DNA of 11,845 bases from positions 1 through 11,845 of the forward strand of contig JAFTBL010000013.1 in NCBI GenBank assembly GCA_017455225.1, read 5' to 3'. Source of the stretch: Oscillospiraceae bacterium (lineage in GTDB: Bacteria; Bacillota_A; Clostridia; Oscillospirales; Oscillospiraceae). The notes under the pieces were generated by a model that did no database searches, had not been told where the DNA came from, and saw only the letters and a program-made list of their open reading frames with translations. Shown here one piece after another: positions 1 through 5,150 of this stretch. Numbering within the stretch: the stretch's first letter is position 1; each line of letters starts with the position of its first letter. The position numbers were made by a program, and so were the translations under genes.

Positions 1-7
1 CAATCAT

Positions 8-29
8 AACCACCAGTAAACTGGTGGTT
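8..29. repeat. Perfect subterminal hairpin of the IS
   Basis: AACCACCAG at 8-16 and CTGGTGGTT at 21-29 are exact inverted repeats around a TAAA loop; one more T-A pair could close it to a 10-bp stem. It lies outside the transposase gene near the window edge and is the best candidate for the TnpA-recognised hairpin at this end of the element. The role is inferred from the family; the structure is seen directly. Confidence 0.7.
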
Positions 30-35
30 TGACTT

Positions 36-78
36 GCCCCTAAAAGGGGCTATTACGGACGTAGCCCCTAAAAGGGGC
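36..78. repeat. Tandem pair of identical 15-nt hairpins
   Basis: GCCCCTAAAAGGGGC occurs twice, at 36-50 and 64-78, 28 bp apart start to start. Each copy is a 5-bp GCCCC/GGGGC stem with a possible sixth T-A pair. The 13 nt between them contain a further small palindrome, TACG-GA-CGTA (54-63). With the hairpin at 8-29 this makes four consecutive stem-loops in about 70 nt. Their function is unknown; they may be part of the IS end or form structured RNA. Confidence 0.7.
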
Positions 79-111
79 ACTGAAGGTTTGACACCGCATT
101 ACCATTTCAGG

Positions 112-138
112 CAGCCGCTTCAAGCGGCTGTCTTTTTA
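112..138 (+). terminator. Terminator-like hairpin abutting the tnpA stop
   Basis: CAGCCGCT (112-119) pairs with AGCGGCTG (123-130) and is followed by TCTTTTTA on the plus strand. The T-run is on the plus strand only, so it would stop transcripts entering from the left before they run antisense through tnpA. It could act as an insulator for the element. On the minus strand the same stem lies just after the tnpA stop but lacks a U-run. Confidence 0.55.
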
Positions 139-627
139 TGCCTTCTTATTCTTGTCACCCGTAAACGGGTCAAAATATTCTTTTATGCTCGTTTGATCTG
201 CAGCGTAATCCTCTTCCAGTTGCGTTCGGATGTATTCTGCTATGATCTTTTTATTGCGTCCCACAGTATCCACATAGTACCCTCTGCACCAAAAATTCCT
301 CGATCCATACTTGTACTTCAGGTTGGCATGTCTGTCAAATATCATTAGGCTGCTCTTTCCCTTGAGAAATCCCATAAACTGTGCTACACTCAAATACGGT
401 GGGATACTTACCAGCATGTGGATATGATCCGGGCACGCTTCCGCTTCTATTATCTCTACGTTCTTTTGTTTGCACAGCGTTCGCAATATTTCTCCTATGT
501 CTCTTTTCAGCTGCCCATATACCACTTTCCTCCGATATTTCGGCGCAAATACGATGTGGTATTGGCATCTGTATTTCGAGTGCGCTGTACTTCTTATCTC
601 TGTCCGCTCTTCTTTCTTTACCTGCAT
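136..627 (-). CDS. tnpA: IS200-type Y1 transposase TnpA
   Basis: This 163-residue protein is a single-strand DNA transposase of the HUH/Y1 class. It cuts and rejoins single-stranded DNA through a 5'-phosphotyrosine link and works as a dimer. The metal-binding HUH motif is seen as HIH at residues 68-70 inside PDHIHMLV. The catalytic tyrosine helix is YIRTQ at 132-136, giving the Y-x3-Q spacing of the family. The N-terminal YHIVFAPKYRR block (about 23-33) is also typical. The length is slightly above the usual 140-155 and no domain is missing, so the gene looks intact. The ATG at 627 is preceded by an AGGAGG site. That site is buried in a long inverted repeat (628-697), so expression is probably kept low at translation. 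Confidence 0.93.
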   Translation of the reverse strand: MQVKKEERTEIRSTAHSKYRCQYHIVFAPKYRRKVVYGQLKRDIGEILRTLCKQKNVEIIEAEACPDHIHMLVSIPPYLSVAQFMGFLKGKSSLMIFDRHANLKYKYGSRNFWCRGYYVDTVGRNKKIIAEYIRTQLEEDYAADQTSIKEYFDPFTGDKNKKA

Positions 628-697
628 AAAAACCTCCTATTGCTTTTGGTAATGCGGTCGCCAAACCGTTACCATTTTACCGCAATAGGAGGTTTTT
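628..697 (-). promoter_or_regulatory. Leader hairpin sequestering the tnpA ribosome binding site
   Basis: AAAAACCTCCTATTGC at 628-643 is the exact reverse complement of 682-697. In tnpA mRNA (minus strand) the distal arm provides CCTCC, complementary to the AGGAGG immediately before the start codon, in a 16-bp perfect stem. The enclosed loop folds again: GGTAA/TTACC plus CGGT/ACCG with a 2-nt bulge. Such a fold would hide the Shine-Dalgarno and part of the start region. Enterobacterial IS200 is known to repress tnpA with a 5'-UTR stem-loop, so this is likely the same strategy with an unrelated sequence. I see no convincing sigma-A promoter upstream. Confidence 0.7.
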
Positions 698-719
698 CTC
701 ATGCTAAAGCTCTTTTTCT

Positions 720-745
720 TCCCCCGGTAGAACCGGGGGATTTTT
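720..745. repeat. Subterminal GC-rich hairpin of the IS (tnpA 5' side)
   Basis: TCCCCCGGT (720-728) and ACCGGGGGA (732-740) are perfect inverted repeats around a 3-nt loop, followed by TTTTT (741-745). The position, about 100 nt upstream of tnpA, fits the left-end recognition hairpin of an IS200 element. The T-run on the plus strand also gives it intrinsic-terminator form, so it could double as a transcription stop. A smaller palindrome, GCCT-AA-AGGC, follows at 751-760. Confidence 0.6.
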
Positions 746-769
746 CCCACGCCTAAAGGCACCATATAA

Positions 770-805
770 AAGAAGGACGGTTTGGTAAAACCGTCCTTCT
801 TTTTA
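770..805. terminator. Bidirectional intrinsic terminator after spoVAC
   Basis: A 14-bp perfect stem (770-783 with 788-801) around a GGTA loop is followed by TCTTTTTATT on the plus strand and by a U-rich stretch (CTTTTATAT) on the minus strand. It lies 7 nt past the spoVAC stop, which it probably serves. It also separates that gene from the insertion sequence. Confidence 0.85.
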
Positions 806-811
806 TTCTCC

Positions 812-1249
812 CTACCCCAGCAGCGCCAAAATCAGCCCGTACACCGCGCTGGCGGCGGTGCCGTACAGGATCACCGGCCCGGCGATGGTGAACATCTTCA
901 CCGCCGTGCCGGTCACCAATCCCTCCGCCCGGAAGTCGATGGCGGGGGAGGCCACGGCGTTGGCGAAGCCGGTGATGGGCACCAGCGTGCCGGCGCCTGC
1001 GAACCGGGCCAGCCGGTGGTAAAGTCCCAGCGCCGTCAAAAGCACACTGCAAAACACCAGCGTCACCGACACGGCGGCGGAGGCGTCCTCCCGCTCCAGT
1101 CCCAATGACAGATAGCCGTTCAGCAGCGCCTGCCCCAGCACGCAGATGGCGCCGCCGGTGACGAAGGCCAGCGCCGTGTTCTTCAGGATCGGCGAGGGGC
1201 GCTGCTTTTCCTTGATATACGCCTGATATTCCTGCGGCGACATGTTCAT
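812..1249 (-). CDS. spoVAC: Stage V sporulation protein AC (SpoVAC)
   Basis: SpoVAC is an inner-membrane protein of the SpoVA channel that moves dipicolinic acid into the forespore and releases it on germination; in Bacillus it has been described as mechanosensitive. The 145-residue product carries the family signature around residues 84-99 (FAGAGTLVPITGFANA), followed by an EGLV...MF..AG block at 109-124. That block matches SpoVAC rather than the related SpoVAEb. Hydrophobic segments lie at about 25-48, 60-78, 83-102 and 118-144. The ATG at 1249 is chosen over in-frame upstream starts because AAAGGA lies 10 nt before it and the length then matches the family (about 150). No spoVAD or spoVAE is adjacent; the other spoVA genes must be elsewhere. 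A sigma-G-like promoter lies directly upstream. Confidence 0.9.
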   Translation of the reverse strand: MNMSPQEYQAYIKEKQRPSPILKNTALAFVTGGAICVLGQALLNGYLSLGLEREDASAAVSVTLVFCSVLLTALGLYHRLARFAGAGTLVPITGFANAVASPAIDFRAEGLVTGTAVKMFTIAGPVILYGTAASAVYGLILALLG

Positions 1250-1272
1250 GGAAATCACGTCCTTTCTCCCCA

Positions 1273-1302
1273 CAGTATGCCACGTCTCCCGCCGATCCAT
1301 GC
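1273..1302 (-). promoter_or_regulatory. Candidate sigma-G (forespore) promoter of spoVAC
   Basis: Reading the minus strand, GCATG (1302-1298) is separated by 18 nt from CATACTG (1279-1273). This fits the B. subtilis sigma-G pattern GMATR-N18-CATWMTA fully at -35 and in six of seven positions at -10. The expected transcription start (about 1266-1268) lies just before the AAAGGA site and the ATG at 1249. spoVA genes are known sigma-G targets. The assignment is by eye. Confidence 0.5.
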
Positions 1303-1307
1303 GCCCC

Positions 1308-1336
1308 TTGCAAAACGGCGCAAAAAACGATATACT
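1308..1336 (+). promoter_or_regulatory. Candidate sigma-A promoter for ferredoxin-hemW
   Basis: TTGCAA (1308-1313), a 17-nt spacer and TATACT (1331-1336) match the housekeeping consensus well. The predicted start near 1343 gives a leader of about 26 nt before the ferredoxin ATG. It sits back to back with the spoVAC promoter, so the two units are controlled separately. Confidence 0.6.
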
Positions 1337-1368
1337 TGACCACAGCAAGCAAAAGGCAGGTGATCCCC

Positions 1369-1602
1369 ATGGCGGACGCGGCGCATCCCTTCGGCCGCAA
1401 GCCGAAGCCGCTGGCCTATATCGACCCCGTCAGCTGCACCGGGTGCGGCTATTGCGCCCTGTTCTGCGTGATGGACTGCATCGTTCTGCGCCCCGACGGT
1501 CTTTACGAGGTGGACGCCGGGCGGTGCATCGGCTGCCGCAGCTGCAAGGTCAACTGCTTCAACGACGCGGTGACCATCCTGCCGCCGGAGGTGCGCCCGT
1601 GA
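1369..1602 (+). CDS. Small 2[4Fe-4S] ferredoxin-like protein
   Basis: The product is 77 residues with two four-cysteine motifs: C23-x2-C26-x2-C29-x3-C33 and C53-x2-C56-x2-C59-x3-C63. These are the ligands expected for two [4Fe-4S] clusters. The proline that usually follows the fourth cysteine is absent in both motifs (V34, F64), and an extra C37 follows the first. It is a cytoplasmic electron carrier by family. The ATG at 1369 has a modest AAGGCAGG site; the in-frame TTG at 1336 overlaps the predicted -10 box and is not a likely start. The stop codon overlaps the hemW start (GTGA), so the two are translationally coupled. This suggests, as inference, that it reduces the cluster of HemW, or simply shares its expression. 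The exact redox partner is unknown. Confidence 0.85.
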   Translation: MADAAHPFGRKPKPLAYIDPVSCTGCGYCALFCVMDCIVLRPDGLYEVDAGRCIGCRSCKVNCFNDAVTILPPEVRP

Positions 1603-2789
1603 AAGAAAAACTCCCTCTGGGTCTGTACGTCCACATCCCCTTCTGCGCCGCCAAGTGCGCCTACTGCGACTTCTATTCCCTGCCCCGCAGCGAGGAGAAG
1701 ATGGACAGCTATACCGCCGCGCTGTGCCGCCATCTGACCGAGGTGGCGCCCCGGGCCGCCGCCCACACGGTGGACACGGTGTATTTCGGCGGCGGCACCC
1801 CCAGCTATCTGGGGCAAAAGCGGCTGACGGAGATCCTCAGGACCATCCGCCGCCGCTACCGCCTCTCGCCGGACGCGGAGATCACGCTGGAGGCCAACCC
1901 CGACAGCGCGCAGGACGAAAAAGCCCTGCGCCGTCTGCGCCGGGCGGGGTTCAACCGGGTGTCGCTGGGCGTGCAGTCGGCGGATGACGGTCTCCTGCGC
2001 GCCATCGGCCGCATCCACACGTGGCAGCAGGCGGCACACGCCGTGTCCGCCCTGCGCCGCGCCGGATTTGACAACGTGAACGTCGATCTGATGTACGGCC
2101 TGCCCAACCAGACGTTGGGTCTGTGGCAGGAAACGCTGGAAAAGGTCATCTCCCTCGCCCCGGAGCACGTCAGCTGCTACGGCCTGAAGCTGGAGGAGGG
2201 CACGCCCCTGTTCCTGCAGCGCCGCGAACTGACCCTGCCGGGCGACGATGAGCAGGCGGATATGTATCTGGCGGCGGTGGATATGCTGGCGCAGGCCGGC
2301 TACGCCCAGTACGAGATCTCCAATTTTGCCAGGCCCGGCCGGGAGTCCCGCCACAACCTGAAGTATTGGCGCATGGAGGAATACGCCGGCTTCGGCCCCG
2401 GCGCCCACTCCGATTTCGGCGGCGTGCGCTACGCCTATGAGAAGGATCTGGACGGCTATATCGCCGGGGAGCTGCGCCTGTCCGAGTCGTCGGAGATCCC
2501 GCCGCTGGAGCGGCAGCAGGAGTACGTGATGCTGTCGCTGCGCACGGCGGAGGGCGTCAGCCGGCGGCGGCTGGAATACGATTTCCGCCGTCCCTTCGCC
2601 CCGCTGGAGGAGCGCTTGCAGCAGTTTGCCGCCCACGGTCTGGCCGTCCCCACGGAGCAGGGCTGGCGCCTGACGCCGCAGGGCTTTCTGGTGTCCAATC
2701 AAATCATCGGCGCGCTGTTGGAGGCCATGGGGAAAGACGAGGCGGAGCGCATGGAGAAAACCGCCCGGGGCGACTTCCGCGTGGTGTAG
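1599..2789 (+). CDS. hemW: HemW, radical SAM heme chaperone (coproporphyrinogen oxidase-like)
   Basis: HemW proteins bind heme and S-adenosylmethionine and pass heme to target proteins. They are often annotated as oxygen-independent coproporphyrinogen III oxidase (HemN), whose activity they lack. The 396-residue product has the radical SAM motif C16-x3-C20-x2-C23 in a VHIPFCAAKCAYCDFYS context. It also has GGGTP at 64-68, an EANP segment and GVQS with a following IGR-H motif. The short N-terminus and the total length near 390 fit HemW rather than HemN (about 450 with an extra N-terminal Cys region). The C-terminal HemN-type domain with LRT-EGV is present. GTG at 1599 is chosen because it overlaps the ferredoxin stop as GTGA and directly precedes the conserved start; longer readings would run into the ferredoxin. 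A terminator follows, so this is a two-gene operon. Confidence 0.9.
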   Translation: MKEKLPLGLYVHIPFCAAKCAYCDFYSLPRSEEKMDSYTAALCRHLTEVAPRAAAHTVDTVYFGGGTPSYLGQKRLTEILRTIRRRYRLSPDAEITLEANPDSAQDEKALRRLRRAGFNRVSLGVQSADDGLLRAIGRIHTWQQAAHAVSALRRAGFDNVNVDLMYGLPNQTLGLWQETLEKVISLAPEHVSCYGLKLEEGTPLFLQRRELTLPGDDEQADMYLAAVDMLAQAGYAQYEISNFARPGRESRHNLKYWRMEEYAGFGPGAHSDFGGVRYAYEKDLDGYIAGELRLSESSEIPPLERQQEYVMLSLRTAEGVSRRRLEYDFRRPFAPLEERLQQFAAHGLAVPTEQGWRLTPQGFLVSNQIIGALLEAMGKDEAERMEKTARGDFRVV

Positions 2790-2796
2790 CTTGAAA

Positions 2797-2836
2797 AGAG
2801 CGGTCTGTGGAACAATGTGTTCCACAGACCGCTTTA
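2797..2836. terminator. Bidirectional terminator between hemW and the lipoprotein gene
   Basis: A 16-bp perfect stem (2799-2814 with 2818-2833) around a 3-nt ATG loop is followed by TTTATTAT on the plus strand and by a CTTTT run on the minus strand. It lies between the convergent ends of hemW and the lipoprotein gene and can serve both. Confidence 0.85.
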
Positions 2837-2865
2837 TTATACGACCGCAATCATTCTCCGCACAA

Positions 2866-3336
2866 TCAGTTTTCAGCAACAGTCAACAGCTTTTGAGAAA
2901 TCCTCAGCATAACTTCTGCGTAATATATCTCTTCCTCATCGGAAAGATCCTCTTCCTCAATTTCCTCTAATGCCTCCATCGCCTCGCTGTATTTCGACAG
3001 AAATTCTGCATACTTTACCAGCATTTCCAAAGACGACGAGTTTTGGTAATAATCTTGCATAAACAGCACATATTCATCAAAAAACGCCTCATATGATGCA
3101 AGCAGATCCTTAAATTCCTGCCGTATACCGCCAGATGGCACGACAGGTTCTTCGGACGCAGCAGGAGCGGGGTCGGGCGTTGCTTCTTCTTGTGGCTCCG
3201 AATCCGGCTGTGTCTGCACCACAGAAGAGTCAGGTTGTTCCCGCAGGGCTCTTCGTTCTCTTATGTCGCTGATACTGCAGGCGCAGAGGTTTGCAAGCAG
3301 AATCCCCGCAAGCACAATAGAAACCAACTTTTTCAT
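2866..3336 (-). CDS. Small acidic lipoprotein (DUF6591-like)
   Basis: The 156-residue product starts with a lipoprotein signal: KK, a hydrophobic stretch at 4-17 and a lipobox LCAC with the lipidated cysteine at 20. It should be anchored to the outer face of the membrane. A low-complexity linker rich in P, E, S and Q follows (about 34-68). Then comes a predicted helical domain (about 70-156) with YEAFFDEYVLFMQDYY and a strongly acidic segment near 122-139. The pattern resembles a Clostridia lipoprotein domain I recall as DUF6591; no function is known to me. The ATG at 3336 has a clear GGAGGT site. It is transcribed away from an XRE repressor gene, and its promoter overlaps a matching operator, so it is probably that repressor's target. 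The AT-richer composition than its neighbours suggests separate acquisition. Confidence 0.8.
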   Translation of the reverse strand: MKKLVSIVLAGILLANLCACSISDIRERRALREQPDSSVVQTQPDSEPQEEATPDPAPAASEEPVVPSGGIRQEFKDLLASYEAFFDEYVLFMQDYYQNSSSLEMLVKYAEFLSKYSEAMEALEEIEEEDLSDEEEIYYAEVMLRISQKLLTVAEN

Positions 3337-3359
3337 GTTTATACCTCCGTTTCATTTTG

Positions 3360-3405
3360 ATAACAACTTTGCTATCAGTTAGAATAAAGATAACATATTT
3401 GTTAT
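3360..3405. promoter_or_regulatory. Paired 16-bp operators (likely for the XRE regulator)
   Basis: Two sites share the pattern ATAACA-N4-TGNTAT. Site 1 is ATAACAACTTTGCTAT (3360-3375) and site 2 is ATAACATATTTGTTAT (3390-3405), the second a perfect 6-bp inverted repeat. Their centres are exactly 30 bp apart, close to three helical turns, so dimers would bind the same face of the DNA. Site 2 covers the -10 region and part of the spacer of the lipoprotein promoter; site 1 lies just downstream of its start. The gap lies between two divergent genes, one encoding a DNA-binding protein. Cooperative repression and autoregulation are inferred. Confidence 0.65.
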
Positions 3406-3407
3406 AC
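3379..3407 (+). promoter_or_regulatory. Possible promoter of the XRE regulator gene
   Basis: TTAGAA (3379-3384), a 17-nt spacer and TTATAC (3402-3407) are the best plus-strand fit before the regulator. The -10 box overlaps operator site 2, which would allow autoregulation. The -35 match is weak, and an alternative pair (TTGCTA at 3369 with TAACAT at 3391) cannot be excluded. Confidence 0.3.
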
Positions 3408-3416
3408 GCTTGTCAA
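3388..3416 (-). promoter_or_regulatory. Sigma-A promoter of the lipoprotein gene
   Basis: On the minus strand TTGACA (3416-3411) is a perfect -35 box, followed after 17 nt by TTATCT (3393-3388). The predicted start is near 3381, giving a leader of about 45 nt. Operator site 2 lies inside the promoter. Confidence 0.7.
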
Positions 3417-3436
3417 CAGAGGCAGGTGTATAGATC

Positions 3437-3649
3437 ATGATACAGAAAATGATAGATATTCGGGTAGATCATGATGAGTCGCAGAGAGATTTGGCAAAAG
3501 CGATCGGATATCATCAGGTACAGATCGCCCGCTATGAAACAGGTCGGAACACCCCGCCGATCGAATACTTGATCCGGTTTTGCCGCCACTATCATGTAAG
3601 CGCCGATTATATCCTTGACCTTGGAAGGGATATGGACTGGCCTCGCTGA
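3437..3649 (+). CDS. XRE-family (HTH_3) transcriptional regulator, 70 aa
   Basis: The protein is almost entirely one Cro/C1-type helix-turn-helix domain. SQRDLAKAIGYHQVQIARYE (residues 15-34) gives helices 2 and 3, followed by the family-typical G-R-x-TPP turn and a DYIL segment near 57-60. There is no peptidase, kinase or ligand-binding domain, so it is a minimal DNA-binding repressor of the phage or plasmid type. The ATG at 3437 has only a weak purine-rich site (GAGGCAGG), which suggests low expression. It is divergent from the lipoprotein gene, with paired operators in the 100-nt gap, and ends in its own terminator. That makes it the likely regulator of the lipoprotein gene and of itself; the direct target is inferred. 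Confidence 0.85.
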   Translation: MIQKMIDIRVDHDESQRDLAKAIGYHQVQIARYETGRNTPPIEYLIRFCRHYHVSADYILDLGRDMDWPR

Positions 3650-3657
3650 CACGCGGC

Positions 3658-3695
3658 ATATCCGCACAAGAGGTTTTCTTGTGCGGATATTTTTA
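3658..3695 (+). terminator. Intrinsic terminator of the XRE gene
   Basis: A 13-bp perfect stem (3658-3670 with 3678-3690), extendable by an A-T pair, is followed by ATTTTTATA on the plus strand. It starts 9 nt after the regulator stop. The opposing nine-gene cluster ends at 3693, so the stem also follows the last gene of that cluster, but without a U-run in that direction. Confidence 0.85.
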
Positions 3696-4562
3696 TACCC
3701 CCGTCAGATCAAACGGCGGCGTGTATTCCTCCCGCGCCGCGGTGCGCTGTTGCGTAAAGCCGTCCTCTATGCCGCAGTTGCGCATATATTCCACCGCCGC
3801 GCGGTATTCGCCGGCGGTCACGTGCCGCGCCAGCAGTCCTTCCGCGCCCTTTTGCGGCGTATATTGGCTCATCAGGGAAAAGAGCACCTGCCCGGGGCGG
3901 AATGTGCGCGCCACGTAGTCGATACAGCGGCGCGTATTTTCCAGTTGTCCCGGCAGCACCAGATGGCGGATCAACACGCCGCGGCGCAAAAGGCCGTTCT
4001 CGATGACGTACGGCCCCGTCCGGGCGAACATCTCCTCGATGGCGGCGGTGGCGGTCTCAAAATAGTCCGGCGCGGCGGAGAGCCGGGCGCTCAACGCGCT
4101 GTCGGCGTACTTGAGGTCGGGCAGATATACGTCCACCCGCCCTTGCAGCGTTTTTAGCGTTTCCACGCGCTCATAGCCGCCGCAATTCCACACCACCGGC
4201 ACGTCCGCGCCCCGTCCCAGCGCCTCCAGGATCCACGGCGTAAAGTGCGTGGGCGTGACCAAATTCAGATTGTGGGCGCCTTGGGCTATCAGCTCCCGGA
4301 ATATCTCCCTCAGCCGCTCCACGCTCACGGTCTTCCCGAACCCGCCGACGGAGATGTCCCCGTTCTGGCAGTAAACGCACCGCAGCGTGCAGCCGGAAAA
4401 GAACACCGCGCCGCTGCCCCGGGTGCCGGAAAGCACCGGCTCCTCCCAGCGGTGCAGCGCCGCCCGCGCCAGCACCGGCATGGCGGGCATACCGCAAACT
4501 CCGCCGCCGGCGCTTTCCGTGCGCTCCGCGCCGCACCGGCGGGGACAGAGGTTGCAGATCAT
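3693..4562 (-). CDS. PflX-like radical SAM protein (COG1313 type)
   Basis: The 289-residue protein resembles pyruvate formate-lyase-activating enzymes and belongs to the PflX-like group, whose substrate is not established. The radical SAM motif is C58-x3-C62-x2-C65 in the FFSGCTLRCVYCQN context, which should bind a [4Fe-4S] cluster and SAM. Before it, a second Cys set, C3-x2-C6-x3-C10 with C23, may hold zinc or another cluster. A WNCGGYE block and a DVYLPDLKY strand motif, both typical of the group, follow. The start at 4562 is chosen because its ATG overlaps the tdk stop as ATGA (4 nt). No strong ribosome site is visible, so coupling is likely. It is the last gene of the cluster. No pyruvate formate-lyase gene is nearby, so a PFL-activating role is not supported here. 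Confidence 0.83.
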   Translation of the reverse strand: MICNLCPRRCGAERTESAGGGVCGMPAMPVLARAALHRWEEPVLSGTRGSGAVFFSGCTLRCVYCQNGDISVGGFGKTVSVERLREIFRELIAQGAHNLNLVTPTHFTPWILEALGRGADVPVVWNCGGYERVETLKTLQGRVDVYLPDLKYADSALSARLSAAPDYFETATAAIEEMFARTGPYVIENGLLRRGVLIRHLVLPGQLENTRRCIDYVARTFRPGQVLFSLMSQYTPQKGAEGLLARHVTAGEYRAAVEYMRNCGIEDGFTQQRTAAREEYTPPFDLTGV

Positions 4563-5146
4563 AGCTTGCTGACGTCGAAGTCCGGCCCCAGATCGCCCCG
4601 CATCCAGTGGCGGCGGCACAGGCCGATGTACCGGTCGTTGGCGCCCAGCACCACCTGCGCACCCTCCTTTACCACCCGGCCGGACTTGTCGAACCGGGCG
4701 TTGAAGGCCGCCTTCTTGCCGCACCAGCAGATGGTCTTGACCTCCTCCAGCTTGTCCGCCAGCACCAGCAGGTGGTAGCTGCCGGGGAACAGCTCGCCCC
4801 GGAAGTCCGCCCGCAGGCCGTAGCAGATCACCGGGATGTCGCAATCGTCCACCAGATGCACCAGATAGTAGACCTCCTCCCGGGTCAGGAACTGCGCCTC
4901 GTCCACGATGATACAGGCATACTTCTTCAGTTCCTCGTCGGACATGGCCCGCATCTCGTGAAAGTACACGCAGGGATGGGTCAGTCCGATGCGGGAGCGC
5001 ACCATGTGGTCGCCGTCCCTGGTGTCCAGCTGGGGCTTCACCAGCAGCGTGTCCTGCCCCCGCTCCTCGTAGTTGAACCGGGCCATCAGCGCGTTGGCGC
5101 TCTTGCTGGAGCCCATGGCGCCGTATTTGAAATAGAGCTGAGCCAT
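4559..5146 (-). CDS. tdk: Thymidine kinase (type II)
   Basis: Thymidine kinase phosphorylates thymidine to dTMP with ATP in nucleotide salvage. The 195-residue product has the P-loop GAMGSSKS at 9-16, the DTRDGD loop at 41-46 and the Walker B/catalytic segment IIVDEAQF with E83. The structural zinc site is C140 and C142 paired with C177 and H180 (CWCGKKA and CRRH). This CxC/CxxH arrangement is the form I recall from the E. coli enzyme rather than the CxxC form of human TK1. The length is normal and no key residue is missing. A GGAGGAA site within the end of mutY, 4 nt upstream, sets the ATG at 5146. Its downstream end overlaps the PflX-like gene. Confidence 0.95.
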   Translation of the reverse strand: MAQLYFKYGAMGSSKSANALMARFNYEERGQDTLLVKPQLDTRDGDHMVRSRIGLTHPCVYFHEMRAMSDEELKKYACIIVDEAQFLTREEVYYLVHLVDDCDIPVICYGLRADFRGELFPGSYHLLVLADKLEEVKTICWCGKKAAFNARFDKSGRVVKEGAQVVLGANDRYIGLCRRHWMRGDLGPDFDVSKL

Positions 5147-5150
5147 TTCC

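Larger units (their letters stand above)
1..760 (-). mobile_element. IS200-type insertion sequence (IS200/IS605 family, tnpA only)
   Basis: A single HUH transposase gene is flanked on both sides by short perfect hairpins instead of terminal inverted repeats, which is the organisation of IS200-type elements. These move as single-stranded DNA, and TnpA recognises subterminal hairpins. No tnpB is present. Hairpins at 8-29, 36-50 and 64-78 lie beyond the tnpA stop, and one at 720-740 lies upstream of its start. The exact ends cannot be fixed: the left end may lie outside the window, and the right end is placed near the small GCCT-AA-AGGC palindrome at 751-760, just before the spoVAC terminator. 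The span gives an element of roughly 0.75 kb, normal for the group. Lower GC than the downstream genes agrees with a mobile origin. Confidence 0.8.

Noticed and set aside
8..78. CRISPR array or tandem repeat array.
   Set aside because: There are only two copies of a 15-nt palindrome with a 13-nt spacer and no cas genes; it fits IS-end hairpins better.
34..348. Plus-strand frame of 104 codons overlapping the IS hairpins and the tnpA end.
   Set aside because: It is antisense to TnpA and begins inside the hairpin repeats, with no ribosome site or recognisable fold.
701..730. ATG at 701 preceded by a good AGGAGG on the plus strand.
   Set aside because: The ribosome site is the mirror arm of the tnpA leader palindrome, and the frame stops after 9 codons. 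A tiny leader peptide cannot be excluded but is unsupported.
1503..2879. Long minus-strand open frame of 458 codons opposite hemW.
   Set aside because: It lies antisense to the well-supported HemW, is rich in H, R, Q, G and A, lacks any motif and has no ribosome site; it is a product of high-GC codon bias.
3693..4844. A 383-residue version of the PflX-like protein starting at 4844.
   Set aside because: The additional 94 residues lie fully within tdk, are low-complexity (P, G, R, Q) and precede the conserved MICNLCPRRCG start, which has the ATGA overlap.
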